Assembly: GCA_934281515.1 (NCBI GenBank) | Contig: CAKQXG010000053.1 | Location: 1 to 12,611, forward strand | Direction of reading: 5' to 3' | Origin: an uncultured Clostridia bacterium | Lineage (GTDB): Bacteria; Bacillota; Clostridia; Christensenellales; CAG-314 | DNA: 12,611 bases | In this document: one piece after another, positions 1-6,766 of the stretch | How positions within the stretch are numbered: the first letter of the stretch is position 1 | Layout: the number at the start of each line of letters is the position of its first letter | Translations under genes and position numbers: made by a program | Notes under the pieces: generated by a model | The model's database searches: none | The model's input: only the letters and a program-made list of their open reading frames with translations | What the model was told of the DNA's origin: nothing

Positions 1-14
1 AAGTGATATATACC

Positions 15-53
15 GAAACGACGGCTTTCACACAAGTTGTCGTTTCTTTTGTT
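15..53 (+). terminator. Rho-independent terminator of an upstream gene
   Basis: Arms 15-27 and 34-46 form a 13-pair stem, two of the pairs being G-U, around a 6-base loop. A T-rich tract beginning TTTTG follows at once. This is the shape of an intrinsic terminator for a + strand gene that ends before the window. No part of that gene's coding sequence can be recognised in bases 1-14. Confidence 0.75.
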
Positions 54-246
54 GTATGTGCGGTGTGGTGCGGCGTAGTGTTTGTATGCAAACTGAGATT
101 TTTTGCCAAGGCGTAAGGCATGTGTACTTGTAAAGTGTGATTATACGTAAAAATTGTTTACTAAAACGACGGTTTGTGGTAAACTTTTGCTATATTACGT
201 GGCAAAGCCGACCTTGCGTTGCTTTGCCCAACATGAGGTAGGACAA
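54..246. other. Noncoding stretch before the nucleosidase gene
   Basis: No convincing gene and no convincing promoter are visible here. A weak 5-pair hairpin with a 4-base loop lies at 80-93. A reading frame continuous with the nucleosidase gene opens at 154, but its extra N-terminal residues do not resemble the family and that start lacks a ribosome binding site. Confidence 0.4.
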
Positions 247-930
247 ATGAAGGTTGGCATCTACACGGCAATGGAAAAAGAAGCAAAAAGCTTTTTTGTC
301 GGCAGTGATTTTGTTACGCAAAAAATCGGCGCATACACGTTTTACAAGTTCGGACTGTCGGGCGCAGACGCGGTGTTGTGCGTACCGCCGTATGTGGGCG
401 AGATTACCGCCGCCGCAGGTACGCAAATGCTTATCGACCGCTTTGCCGTGGACATTGTGCTTAACTTCGGAGTGGTGGGCGCATTGACGGAGCAAGCGTC
501 GCAGATGGCAATGGCTTATGTGGGTTTTGTGACCCATTACCAGATGGATACTTCTGCAGTGGATGACTTCGACGCAGGATACTATGACGTATTTGCAACC
601 AAGACCATACCTACAAACGCACAACTTATCGACCTTGCAAAGTCCGTTGTCGACCTGCCTGTGGTCGGATGCGCTTCGGGCGACAAATTTGTTGGCGATC
701 CTGCAGAAAAATTTGATCTTGCCGACAGGTTTGGCGCACAAATATGCGATATGGAAGCGGCAGGTATACTGATTACGTGCAAGTATGCTAATGTTCCGTG
801 CCTTTTTGTCAAGTGTATCGCCGACACATTGTTCGGCGGCAAAGACGAGTATTGGGACAAAGCAACTGCCGTCACGGGAAAGTTTCGCGCCGTGGCCGAG
901 CAGATTTGCAGAGTATATAACGTCGTATAG
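247..930 (+). CDS. Nucleoside phosphorylase-family protein, probable MTA/SAH nucleosidase
   Basis: The 227-residue product fits the PNP/UDP phosphorylase superfamily and most resembles 5'-methylthioadenosine/S-adenosylhomocysteine nucleosidase, a cytosolic enzyme that cleaves adenine from MTA and SAH in methionine salvage. It begins MKVGIYTAMEKE, which places a Glu at residue 12 like the catalytic Glu12 of E. coli MtnN. CDMEAA (residues 167-172) matches the purine- and ribose-binding DMEA motif, and Asp193 in KCIADT matches the catalytic Asp near the C terminus. I chose the start at 247 because GAGG at 235-238 is well spaced and the family motif begins there; the 31 extra residues possible from 154 look unrelated. 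The usual glycine-rich GSAGG segment reads GVVGA (75-79), so substrate preference is uncertain. A DUF362 ferredoxin gene follows after 76 bases. The fold is clear; the substrate is inferred. Confidence 0.8.
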   Translation: MKVGIYTAMEKEAKSFFVGSDFVTQKIGAYTFYKFGLSGADAVLCVPPYVGEITAAAGTQMLIDRFAVDIVLNFGVVGALTEQASQMAMAYVGFVTHYQMDTSAVDDFDAGYYDVFATKTIPTNAQLIDLAKSVVDLPVVGCASGDKFVGDPAEKFDLADRFGAQICDMEAAGILITCKYANVPCLFVKCIADTLFGGKDEYWDKATAVTGKFRAVAEQICRVYNVV

Positions 931-1006
931 TCATCAATAACTTTTTTACTCGCATTAAATCGATTTTTAGTACTTGCCGATATATTCGGACAAACGCAGA
1001 TAAACA

Positions 1007-2188
1007 ATGGAAAACATACACACTAAACCGAAGGTCGTTGCCGTGTCGGCGACAAACTACAACCAACAAACGGTACAAAATGCCGTAGACGAGATATTGC
1101 AAGGCTTGGGCGACTTGAAACAATACGTTCCGCAAGACGCAAAAGTGTTTCTCAAGGTCAATCTTGTCAGGGATATGCCGCCCGAAAAGTGCGGTACAAC
1201 CCACCCTGCAGTAGTAATTGCAATAGTCGACAGACTGTCCGAAATTACCAAAAACATCGTTGTGGGCGACAGTAGCGGAGGCTTGTACACAAAGTCGGCT
1301 ATGGGTGCGGTATACGCCAAGTGCAAAATGACCGACGTTGCCGAACAAACGTGTGCTAAGCTTAACGATGACTTCGACTTTGCTTTTGCCGATATCGACG
1401 GTCAAGCGGTAAAAAGGTGTGAAATTACCAACAGTTTTCTCGATGCCGACGTAGTGATAAACGTTACCAAGCTAAAAACACACTCATTTGCAGGTTACAC
1501 CGGCGCGGTCAAAAACCTGTACGGACTAATCCCGGGGCTTGTCAAGGTGGAAATGCACAGCAGATACCCCGACTTAGGGGATTTTTGTAACCTTTTGTGC
1601 GATATAGAGCAGTTTGCAAGAAAAAAAATAGTGTTTCACGTTATTGACGCCATTGTAGGCATGGACGGCGAAGGTCCAACCAACGGCAAACCCAAAGCCA
1701 TGGGTAAACTACTGGCAAGTGTCGATCCGTATGCGCTTGACGTTGTTGCGGTCAGTTTGTTTGCCGATCCGTTTGATATGCCTTTGTTACAGGTCGCCGA
1801 GAAGCGTGGACTTGTCAGCCGCGATTTGTCGACAATAGACTTCGACTTCGACGCATGGAAGGCTAGTCGCATCGAAGACTTCGATATTTCTCCCGTTACT
1901 AGTGCCGATACCTTTTTGAATATGCCCGTTTGGATAAAAAAGTTGGCAAAAAAGTACCTTACTAAAAAGGTTTGGATTGAAAAAAAAGTTTGCCGCGGTT
2001 GCGGCAAGTGCGCACGCCATTGTCCTGCGAAAGCTATAACGATTGTAGACGGCAAAGCAAAAATAAAACAACATGATTGTTTGCGGTGTTATTGCTGTCA
2101 AGAGCTTTGCCCGTTTGACGCGATAAGGTTCAAAAAATCGTTGTTGTACAGGTTCGTACATACGTTTAGCCATACAAAGAAGAAATGA
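1007..2188 (+). CDS. DUF362 domain protein with C-terminal double [4Fe-4S] ferredoxin domain
   Basis: This 393-residue protein has two parts. Residues 1 to about 300 form a DUF362 domain, seen in KVNLVRDMPPEKCGTTHP (50-67), GDSSGG (87-92), TKLKTHSFAGYTGAVKNLYG (154-173), and DAIVGMDGEGPTNGKP (214-229). Residues 325-375 carry two ferredoxin motifs: Cys329, 332, 335 and 339, then Cys358, 361, 364 and 368, each in CxxCxxCxxxCP spacing. An extra Cys363 sits inside the second motif. No signal peptide or membrane segment is evident, so a cytosolic iron-sulfur electron-transfer protein is likely. DUF362-ferredoxin fusions are common in anaerobes and their function is mostly undefined. The ribosome binding site is weak. 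The stop codon lies in the left arm of a probable terminator. Family assignment is firm; the reaction is unknown. Confidence 0.88.
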   Translation: MENIHTKPKVVAVSATNYNQQTVQNAVDEILQGLGDLKQYVPQDAKVFLKVNLVRDMPPEKCGTTHPAVVIAIVDRLSEITKNIVVGDSSGGLYTKSAMGAVYAKCKMTDVAEQTCAKLNDDFDFAFADIDGQAVKRCEITNSFLDADVVINVTKLKTHSFAGYTGAVKNLYGLIPGLVKVEMHSRYPDLGDFCNLLCDIEQFARKKIVFHVIDAIVGMDGEGPTNGKPKAMGKLLASVDPYALDVVAVSLFADPFDMPLLQVAEKRGLVSRDLSTIDFDFDAWKASRIEDFDISPVTSADTFLNMPVWIKKLAKKYLTKKVWIEKKVCRGCGKCARHCPAKAITIVDGKAKIKQHDCLRCYCCQELCPFDAIRFKKSLLYRFVHTFSHTKKK

Positions 2189-2252
2189 CATTGTAAACTG
2201 TGCCGACATAGTAGCGAAATCGAACGGTGAGATTCAGTGTCATTATTTTATT
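2184..2252 (+). terminator. Probable terminator overlapping the DUF362 stop codon
   Basis: Arms 2184-2193 and 2235-2244 pair over 10 positions, one of them G-U, and ATTTTATT follows. The stop codon TGA at 2186-2188 lies in the left arm. The loop is long at 41 bases, which lowers confidence, although it could fold further. Confidence 0.45.
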
Positions 2253-2274
2253 CCAAAGTTTTTGATAAGGTTAG

Positions 2275-2324
2275 TGGTGCGGGAAAAGGACAACTTTTTT
2301 CAAAAAGTTTCCCTTCCCCCACCA
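2275..2324. repeat. Long imperfect hairpin with palindromic core, copy 1
   Basis: Bases 2275-2324 fold into a hairpin of roughly 19 pairs with a few mismatches and bulges. It is centred on the core CTTTTTTCAAAAAG at 2294-2307. The same 15-base string, including the next T, recurs at 5872-5886. No T tract follows the right arm, so it is not a standard intrinsic terminator. It may be a dispersed intergenic repeat of this genome. Confidence 0.55.
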
Positions 2325-2352
2325 TACCCGATATATACTTGCCGTCTATTAG

Positions 2353-2381
2353 TTGACATTTTGTGTTTTTTGTAGTACTAT
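2353..2381 (+). promoter_or_regulatory. Sigma-A promoter of greA-lysS
   Basis: TTGACA at 2353-2358, a 17-base spacer, and TACTAT at 2376-2381 form a near-consensus housekeeping promoter. Transcription should begin near 2388, giving a leader of about 78 bases before greA. Confidence 0.85.
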
Positions 2382-2412
2382 TTATTAGTAAAATAATATA
2401 TTTGGCAAATTG

Positions 2413-2443
2413 CAACTTAAAGCTAGCGTCTTTAAGTTGTTTT
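2413..2443 (+). promoter_or_regulatory. Leader hairpin of greA, possible attenuator
   Basis: Arms 2413-2422 and 2430-2439 pair perfectly over 10 bases around a 7-base loop. TTTT (2440-2443) follows and then GCC. It lies wholly inside the predicted greA leader, 13 bases before the ribosome binding site. The stem is A/T-rich and the T run short, so it may be a weak terminator (attenuator) or an RNA-stability element. Confidence 0.55.
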
Positions 2444-2465
2444 GCCGTGGATAAGGAGAATTATT

Positions 2466-2915
2466 ATGGCAGAAGTTCAATTGACAGAAGCCGGTCGCAA
2501 AGAGTTAGAAGCACGTTTGGATTACCTCAAATCGGTTCGTCGTGCGGAAATTGCCGAAGAAATAAAGACCGCTCGCGGATTCGGCGACTTGTCGGAAAAC
2601 GCCGAGTACGACGCCGCCCGTAAAGCGCAAGCCGAAATGGAAGGCGAAATTGCCGAAATCGAAGCGCAACTGCGTTTGGCGAAGATCATCCACGAAACAA
2701 TCGTCACATGCTGCGAAGTAGTGGACGGCATCGACAAAGAGATCAAGACATATAAAATTGTAGGTACAACCGAAGCCGACCTTGTAAACGGTCGTATCAG
2801 CGACGAGTCCCCCGTGGGCGCAGCATTGCTTAAAGGCAACGACGGCGAAGTCGTATCCGTGGCACTGCCCAGCGGTCGCACCAAGTATATCAAAATCATC
2901 AAGGTGACAAGATAG
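2466..2915 (+). CDS. greA: Transcription elongation factor GreA
   Basis: GreA enters the secondary channel of RNA polymerase and stimulates cleavage of the 3' end of backtracked transcripts, rescuing stalled complexes. The 149-residue product starts MAEVQLTEAG. Residues 1 to about 75 form the antiparallel coiled coil. Its tip carries GDLSENAEYDAA, with the acidic Asp and Glu that hold the catalytic Mg2+. The C-terminal FKBP-like domain shows YKIVGTTEAD and SDESPVGAALL. The protein is several residues shorter than the usual 155-160, with the gap at the start of the C-terminal domain, where most GreA proteins have a VxFGSxV-like strand. AAGGAG at 2453-2458 fixes the start. It lies behind a consensus promoter and leader hairpin and is followed by lysS after 96 bases, a pairing seen in other Bacillota. 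Confidence 0.95.
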   Translation: MAEVQLTEAGRKELEARLDYLKSVRRAEIAEEIKTARGFGDLSENAEYDAARKAQAEMEGEIAEIEAQLRLAKIIHETIVTCCEVVDGIDKEIKTYKIVGTTEADLVNGRISDESPVGAALLKGNDGEVVSVALPSGRTKYIKIIKVTR

Positions 2916-3011
2916 TTTTTCAGAAAATTACCGGTGTCCGATCGGCGCACGCTGCATTTGCTTGCAACCAGACGTCGAACGGACGCATCGAACCACAACA
3001 AAGGAGCCGAC

Positions 3012-4544
3012 ATGAGCGACAACAATAACAAGGTTACAACGGCGCAACAACCCGTCGAAACCGAACAAGACCTTAACGAAATACTGCAAATCCGCCGTGA
3101 CAAGCTTGCCAAACTGATGGAAGAGGGCAACAACCCGTTTGAAATTACCAAGTTTGACCGCACCCATACCAGCAAACAGGTGCTGGACGGCTTTGTCGAC
3201 CCCGTAGAAGGCGAAGAGCATACGCCGCAAATCGTCAGCGTTGCCGGGCGCATGGTAAGCAGGCGCATTATGGGCAAGGCGAGTTTCTGCCACATTCTTG
3301 ACGGCGACGGCACGATTCAACTGTATGTCAAGCGCGACGAAGTGGGCGACGATGTGTATGCCGCATTTAAAACGTGGGATATCGGCGATATTATCGGCGG
3401 TGAAGGCGAAGTATTCCGCACTCATATGGGCGAAGTGTCTGTCAAACTGCACAGCGTAAAGTTGCTCAGCAAGTCGCTGTTGCCCCTTCCCGAGAAGTTC
3501 CATGGGTTGAAGGACATCGAAACGCGCTATCGCCAACGCTATGTCGACCTGATTGCCAACCCAGAAGTCAAGCGCACGTTTATTTTGCGTAGTCGCATAC
3601 TTAAGGCAATACGAGAGTATCTGGACGCACGCGGATATCTTGAAGTGGAAACGCCGATACTCAATACAATTGCAGGCGGTGCAAACGCAAGACCGTTTAT
3701 CACACATCACAACACGCTGGACATAGATATGTACATGCGTATTGCTACCGAGTTGCACCTTAAGCGACTGATTGTCGGCGGCTTTGAAAAGGTATACGAA
3801 ATCGGTCGTCAGTTCCGCAACGAGGGTATGGACCTCAAACACAACCCCGAGTTTACCACAATCGAGTTGTACGAGGCATATACCGATTTCCGCGGTATGA
3901 TGGACATTGCCGAAGGTATGTTCAACTACGTTGCAGACACGGTGCTCGGCACAAGATTGTTGCCATACGGCGACGTGACAATCGACCTTAACAACTGGAC
4001 GAAGCTTACGATGATCGAAGCCGTTGCCAAGTATGTGGGCGTTGACTTTGCTGATTTGGACGAACAGCAAGCCATTGCCGCCGCCAAGGGGAAGGGCATT
4101 GACTTGACCGAAGGCAAGCGCACTTGGGGTCACGCTTTGTACGAGTTATTTGACAACTTTGTCGAGAAAGAACTCATTCAGCCGACATTTATCTACGACT
4201 ATCCGGTAGAGGTAAGCCCCCTTGCAAAGAAAAAGCCGGCCGACGGCAGACTGACGGAACGGTTCGAGTTCTTTATGAACGCAAGCGAAATGGGCAATGC
4301 GTTTAGCGAGCTTAACGATCCGCTTGACCAATACGAACGTTTTGCCGCGCAAGTACGTGCCAAGGCGCAAGGCGACGACGAAGCGCAAATGATGGACGAG
4401 GACTTTATTACCGCTTTGCAATACGGTATGCCCCCGACAGGCGGTTTGGGCATAGGTATCGATCGCATGGTGATGTTGTTTACAAACAACCAATCCATTC
4501 GCGACGTACTGTTGTTCCCGACAATGAAGCCGCTGGGTAAGTAA
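3012..4544 (+). CDS. lysS: Lysyl-tRNA synthetase, class II
   Basis: This 510-residue enzyme charges tRNA-Lys with lysine using ATP in the cytosol. About 60 N-terminal residues lead into an OB-fold anticodon-binding domain (about 75-155, with VAGRMVSRRIMGKASF). The class II catalytic core follows: motif 1 near RYRQRYVDLIANPEV (172-186), motif 2 as YEIGRQFRNEGMDLKHNPEF (262-281), and motif 3 as GLGIGIDRMVMLF (478-490). The substrate-pocket segment reads ASEMGNAFSELNDP. I chose the ATG at 3012 because AAGGAG lies at 3001-3006; an in-frame GTG at 2934 would add 26 residues and has no such site. No separate promoter is evident in the 96-base gap after greA, so the two are probably one operon, ended by the strong hairpin at 4647-4688. 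Confidence 0.97.
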   Translation: MSDNNNKVTTAQQPVETEQDLNEILQIRRDKLAKLMEEGNNPFEITKFDRTHTSKQVLDGFVDPVEGEEHTPQIVSVAGRMVSRRIMGKASFCHILDGDGTIQLYVKRDEVGDDVYAAFKTWDIGDIIGGEGEVFRTHMGEVSVKLHSVKLLSKSLLPLPEKFHGLKDIETRYRQRYVDLIANPEVKRTFILRSRILKAIREYLDARGYLEVETPILNTIAGGANARPFITHHNTLDIDMYMRIATELHLKRLIVGGFEKVYEIGRQFRNEGMDLKHNPEFTTIELYEAYTDFRGMMDIAEGMFNYVADTVLGTRLLPYGDVTIDLNNWTKLTMIEAVAKYVGVDFADLDEQQAIAAAKGKGIDLTEGKRTWGHALYELFDNFVEKELIQPTFIYDYPVEVSPLAKKKPADGRLTERFEFFMNASEMGNAFSELNDPLDQYERFAAQVRAKAQGDDEAQMMDEDFITALQYGMPPTGGLGIGIDRMVMLFTNNQSIRDVLLFPTMKPLGK

Positions 4545-4949
4545 TCGAACCTCGGTGCAGTAGCGCGAACAGAAGTTTGCTTGTAGTCGCAACGGGAATT
4601 GCCGACAAGGCTGTACATGAGTATTAAGGAAAAATCATACGTTATGCGGAGAGAGACGTTGCTACGTCTTTCTCCGTAATTTTGTTTTGAGCGGCGGCGG
4701 CAGGCTTATAGTTGCTTTTGCGCTTCGCGATGCGGAGCAATTTGTCATTCTTTGATGACTTGATTGTTAGCGTTTGTAATGCGCCAAATTCCGTCAAAAC
4801 CGCTCAACTACCACGGAAATCACTGTTTTATAGAATACTATTACGGACATAGTACTCTATTTTCGCGCAAATTACGATTAAATTTTGCCACAATGCCTTG
4901 TATGGGGCAGTTTGTGGCAATACTTGACTGTATGGAGAAAGACTTGTTT
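4545..4949. other. 405-base noncoding stretch between lysS and the HAD gene
   Basis: Apart from the terminator at 4647-4688, this stretch holds a G-U-rich stem-loop at 4712-4740 with bulges, and a small 5-pair hairpin (GTCAT/ATGAC) at 4744-4759. I found no consensus promoter. A reading frame in phase with the HAD gene opens at 4764, but its first 62 residues do not look like a HAD N terminus and lack a ribosome binding site, so I treat it as noncoding. Confidence 0.5.
4647..4688 (+). terminator. Strong terminator of the greA-lysS operon
   Basis: Arms 4647-4659 and 4664-4676 form a 13-pair stem with one G-U pair and a TGCT tetraloop. TAATTTTGTTTT follows directly. It lies about 100 bases after the lysS stop and is a textbook intrinsic terminator. 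Confidence 0.9.
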
Positions 4950-5642
4950 ATGAAGTACGAATTTTTGCTATTTGACGCCGACAACACGATATTGGACTTC
5001 GACGACGCCGAGGTCAACGCATTGACAAAAGCATTGGAAAGTCACGGTTATCCTGCCGATAACCACGTGGTGGACACCTACCGCCAAAACAACGTTTACA
5101 TGTGGGAACAGCTCGAAAAGGGACTTGCCGACAAACCGACGGTGCGTATCAGGCGGTTTGAAATGACCTTTGCCGAACTCGGTTGGTTGGTAGACTGTGT
5201 TACGCTTGAGGACATTGCCGAAGAGTACGAGCAACGTCTTCATGACGGCTTTGCCGTTGTGGCGCATGCCGAAGAAGTGCTTATTCGACTGCAATCGCAG
5301 GGGCACAAGTTGTATCTGGTTTCAAACGGCTTTTTGTCTGTGCAGCTTGCTCGAATGAAGGGTAGCGGGATGGGTAAGTATTTCCCGGTGCGATTCATAT
5401 CCGAGCAGGTAGGTTACAGCAAGCCGCAGAAGGAATTTTTCGATTATGCATTTGCTCGTATCCCCGACTTCGACAAGCAACGTGCGCTTATTATCGGTGA
5501 CAGTCTGACAAGCGACATCAAGGGCGGTATCAATGCCGGCATAGATACATGTTGGTTTAACCCCGGTCACAAGTCTTGTCGTCCCGATGTCGTGCCTACA
5601 TACGAAATTGACGACTTGCGGCAGTTGTTTGAAATAGTGTAA
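4950..5642 (+). CDS. HAD-superfamily phosphatase, YjjG/YfnB type
   Basis: The 230-residue product is a subfamily IA haloacid dehalogenase hydrolase of the YjjG/YfnB type, whose characterised members are noncanonical nucleotide 5'-monophosphatases thought to clean up damaged or unwanted nucleotides. Motif I is FDADNTILDF, with nucleophile Asp9 and acid/base Asp11. Motif II is LVSNGF with Ser125. Motif III is the Lys158 of GYSKPQ, and motif IV is IGDSLTSDIKGG with Asp184 and Asp189 for Mg2+. The segment ISEQVGYSKPQKEFFDYA (150-167) is typical of YjjG. An alpha-helical cap lies at about 15-100. I chose the start at 4950 because the protein then opens directly into motif I, with GGAG at 4934-4937 about 12 bases upstream; the ATG at 4932 is a less likely alternative. 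It appears monocistronic. The exact substrate is inferred. Confidence 0.88.
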   Translation: MKYEFLLFDADNTILDFDDAEVNALTKALESHGYPADNHVVDTYRQNNVYMWEQLEKGLADKPTVRIRRFEMTFAELGWLVDCVTLEDIAEEYEQRLHDGFAVVAHAEEVLIRLQSQGHKLYLVSNGFLSVQLARMKGSGMGKYFPVRFISEQVGYSKPQKEFFDYAFARIPDFDKQRALIIGDSLTSDIKGGINAGIDTCWFNPGHKSCRPDVVPTYEIDDLRQLFEIV

Positions 5643-5737
5643 CGCCTTGCCCGACAATTGCAACGGAATATATTTTGCCGTTATGATTTGATTTACAAGA
5701 AAGAGGTTGGATTGTAAAAAAATCAATGTCGGTCATA

Positions 5738-5758
5738 TTGCGTTTCGTCGAAACGTAA
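5738..5758. repeat. Small stem-loop downstream of the HAD gene
   Basis: Arms 5738-5746 and 5750-5758 pair over nine positions, one of them G-U, around a GTC loop. The T-rich stretch comes only about 15 bases later, so termination is possible but not convincing. Confidence 0.4.
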
Positions 5759-5864
5759 CGAATTTGAAATAGCCTTATTTTTGCAATCAGACTAAAAACT
5801 ATGCGATTTGCTTTGTAAAACATAGGTGCATTTCTACTGGAAGTTTTTGGGAAAAAGGTGTTGT

Positions 5865-5892
5865 AAACCCGCTTTTTTCAAAAAGTGGTTTT
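5865..5892. repeat. Imperfect hairpin with palindromic core, copy 2
   Basis: The string CTTTTTTCAAAAAGT at 5872-5886 is identical to the one at 2294-2308, and again lies at the centre of a longer imperfect hairpin (about 5865-5892, one mismatch and one G-U pair). Both copies are intergenic and are preceded nearby by GGGAAAA(A)GG. They may be members of a repeat family. Confidence 0.55.
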
Positions 5893-5945
5893 TCGCATAA
5901 TACAGTACCCTGCAAAACTCCCAAAACACAAAACGCGTAAAACAA

Positions 5946-5974
5946 TTGAGTTTTGGCAAAAACTATGCTACAAT
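5946..5974 (+). promoter_or_regulatory. Extended -10 sigma-A promoter of the yqhY-nusB-folD-xseAB-ispA operon
   Basis: TTGAGT at 5946-5951, a 17-base spacer ending in TGC (an extended -10 element), and TACAAT at 5969-5974 form a strong promoter. Transcription should begin near 5981, giving a leader of about 47 bases. Confidence 0.82.
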
Positions 5975-5991
5975 ATAATATATAACAGTTA

Positions 5992-6021
5992 TTTGCGATA
6001 CCGTAACTATTCGCAAAGGAG
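5992..6021 (+). promoter_or_regulatory. Leader hairpin touching the ribosome binding site
   Basis: TTTGCGA (5992-5998) and TCGCAAA (6011-6017) pair over 7 bases around a 12-base loop. The right arm takes in the first three bases of the AAAGGAG ribosome binding site (6015-6021). The stem could modulate initiation of the first gene, but the GGAG core stays free. Confidence 0.4.
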
Positions 6022-6027
6022 CCGAAA

Positions 6028-6360
6028 ATGAAAGTAATCAACAAGCAAGACCAAAGCGGCAGACTTGTGTACAACAGCGACATCGTGCGCGACATCGTGG
6101 ATTGTGCGCTCGGTGAAGTCGAAGGCGTTGTTAAGTTTCCCGAAAACAGCCGTCAGGCTCGCGACAGTGTACGCGTGGAACAACTGGACAACGGCGAAAT
6201 GTACATCGACGTCTATGTCAAGTTGCAATGCGACGTGGAAGTGTCCGACGTTGCCAGCCGCATACAAAGTTCCGTCAAGAACACAATCGAATCAATGACG
6301 GAATTTCGTGTAAAAAGCGTCAACGTACATGTCATCGAAGTAGAGTTTGACGTAGACTAG
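6028..6360 (+). CDS. yqhY: Asp23/Gls24-family protein, YqhY-like
   Basis: The 110-residue product belongs to the Asp23/Gls24 (DUF322) family: small cytosolic proteins of Bacillota linked to envelope stress or, for YqhY, to acetyl-CoA carboxylase and lipid metabolism. Family features are the opening GRLVYNSDIVRDIVDCAL, then VEGVVKF (32-38), a strand pattern MYIDVYVKLQCDVEVSDVAS (58-77), a helix with VKNTIESMTEF, and the closing strand VKSVNVHVIEVEFD. There is no signal peptide. The name rests on position directly before nusB and folD, as for yqhY in Bacillus; the accBC genes usually found upstream are absent here. AAAGGAG at 6015-6021 fixes the start. It is the first gene of a six-gene operon and is followed by nusB after 10 bases. 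Family membership is firm, the specific role inferred. Confidence 0.87.
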   Translation: MKVINKQDQSGRLVYNSDIVRDIVDCALGEVEGVVKFPENSRQARDSVRVEQLDNGEMYIDVYVKLQCDVEVSDVASRIQSSVKNTIESMTEFRVKSVNVHVIEVEFDVD

Positions 6361-6370
6361 GGGAGAATTT

Positions 6371-6766
6371 ATGAGAGGTTACGCAAGAGAAACGGCGTTT
6401 TGCAAGGTGTACGCTCAACTTGTTTCGGGTATACCTGCCGACACGGACTTTGAACAATTTGACGAAACCAAGCTTACCGACGACGACAAAGCGTTCGCTA
6501 CACGTCTGACAGAAGGCGTTGCGAACAACAGAACGGCGCTAGACGCAATTGTCGCCGAGTATAGCAAGGCTTTCAAACTGTCTCGCATTTACCGTATTGA
6601 CCTTGCCGCGTTGGAGATTGCATTGTACGAAATGATCTACACCGACATTCCGCACCCCGTTGCAATAAACGAAGCGGTGGACATTGTCAAAAAGTACAGC
6701 ACCGAGCGTAGCGTAGGTTTTGTCAACGGTATACTTGCCGCCTATGAAAGGGGCGTAAAGAAATGA
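6371..6766 (+). CDS. nusB: Transcription antitermination protein NusB
   Basis: NusB binds boxA RNA together with ribosomal protein S10 (NusE) and supports antitermination on rRNA operons. The 131-residue all-helical product has the usual length. It opens with MRGYARETAFCKVYAQL, a variant of the RRxAREAAFQALY start, with basic residues that contact RNA. The C-terminal half carries RIYRIDLAALEIALYEM, then IPHPVAINEAVDIVKKYSTE and GFVNGILAAY, close to family consensus. GGGGAG directly upstream fixes the start. Its stop overlaps the folD start by four bases (ATGA), pointing to translational coupling. The nusB-folD adjacency is a Bacillota hallmark. Confidence 0.95.
   Translation: MRGYARETAFCKVYAQLVSGIPADTDFEQFDETKLTDDDKAFATRLTEGVANNRTALDAIVAEYSKAFKLSRIYRIDLAALEIALYEMIYTDIPHPVAINEAVDIVKKYSTERSVGFVNGILAAYERGVKK

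Larger units (their letters stand above)
5643..6027. other. 385-base noncoding stretch between the HAD gene and the Asp23-family gene
   Basis: From left to right it holds a weak AACGG/CCGTT hairpin near 5661-5682 followed by T-rich sequence (a poor candidate terminator of the HAD gene), a 9-pair hairpin with a GTC loop at 5738-5758, the second copy of the palindromic core around 5865-5892, an 8-base inverted repeat TTTTGGGA/TCCCAAAA at 5845-5852 and 5919-5926 enclosing that core, and the promoter and leader described separately. No gene is supported. Confidence 0.5.

Noticed and set aside
154..246. Extra 31-residue N-terminal extension of the nucleosidase
   Set aside because: No ribosome binding site precedes 154 and the residues match nothing in the family, while the ATG at 247 has both a binding site and the conserved MKVGI start.
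957..966. Ten-base palindrome AAATCGATTT between the nucleosidase and DUF362 genes
   Set aside because: It is short, A/T-rich, and seen once; the nearby TATATT at 981-986 has no -35 partner, so neither an operator nor a promoter can be supported.
2928..4133. 401-codon open frame on the - strand inside lysS
   Set aside because: It is a shadow frame caused by biased codon use in lysS. Its translation is rich in His, Val and Cys and resembles no family.
4712..4740. Stem-loop before the HAD gene as a second terminator
   Set aside because: The stem needs several G-U pairs and two bulges, and the following T run is short and interrupted.
4764..4949. 62-residue N-terminal extension of the HAD phosphatase
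   Set aside because: HAD proteins of this type begin a few residues before the DxDxT motif. The upstream stretch has no ribosome binding site and an unusual composition.
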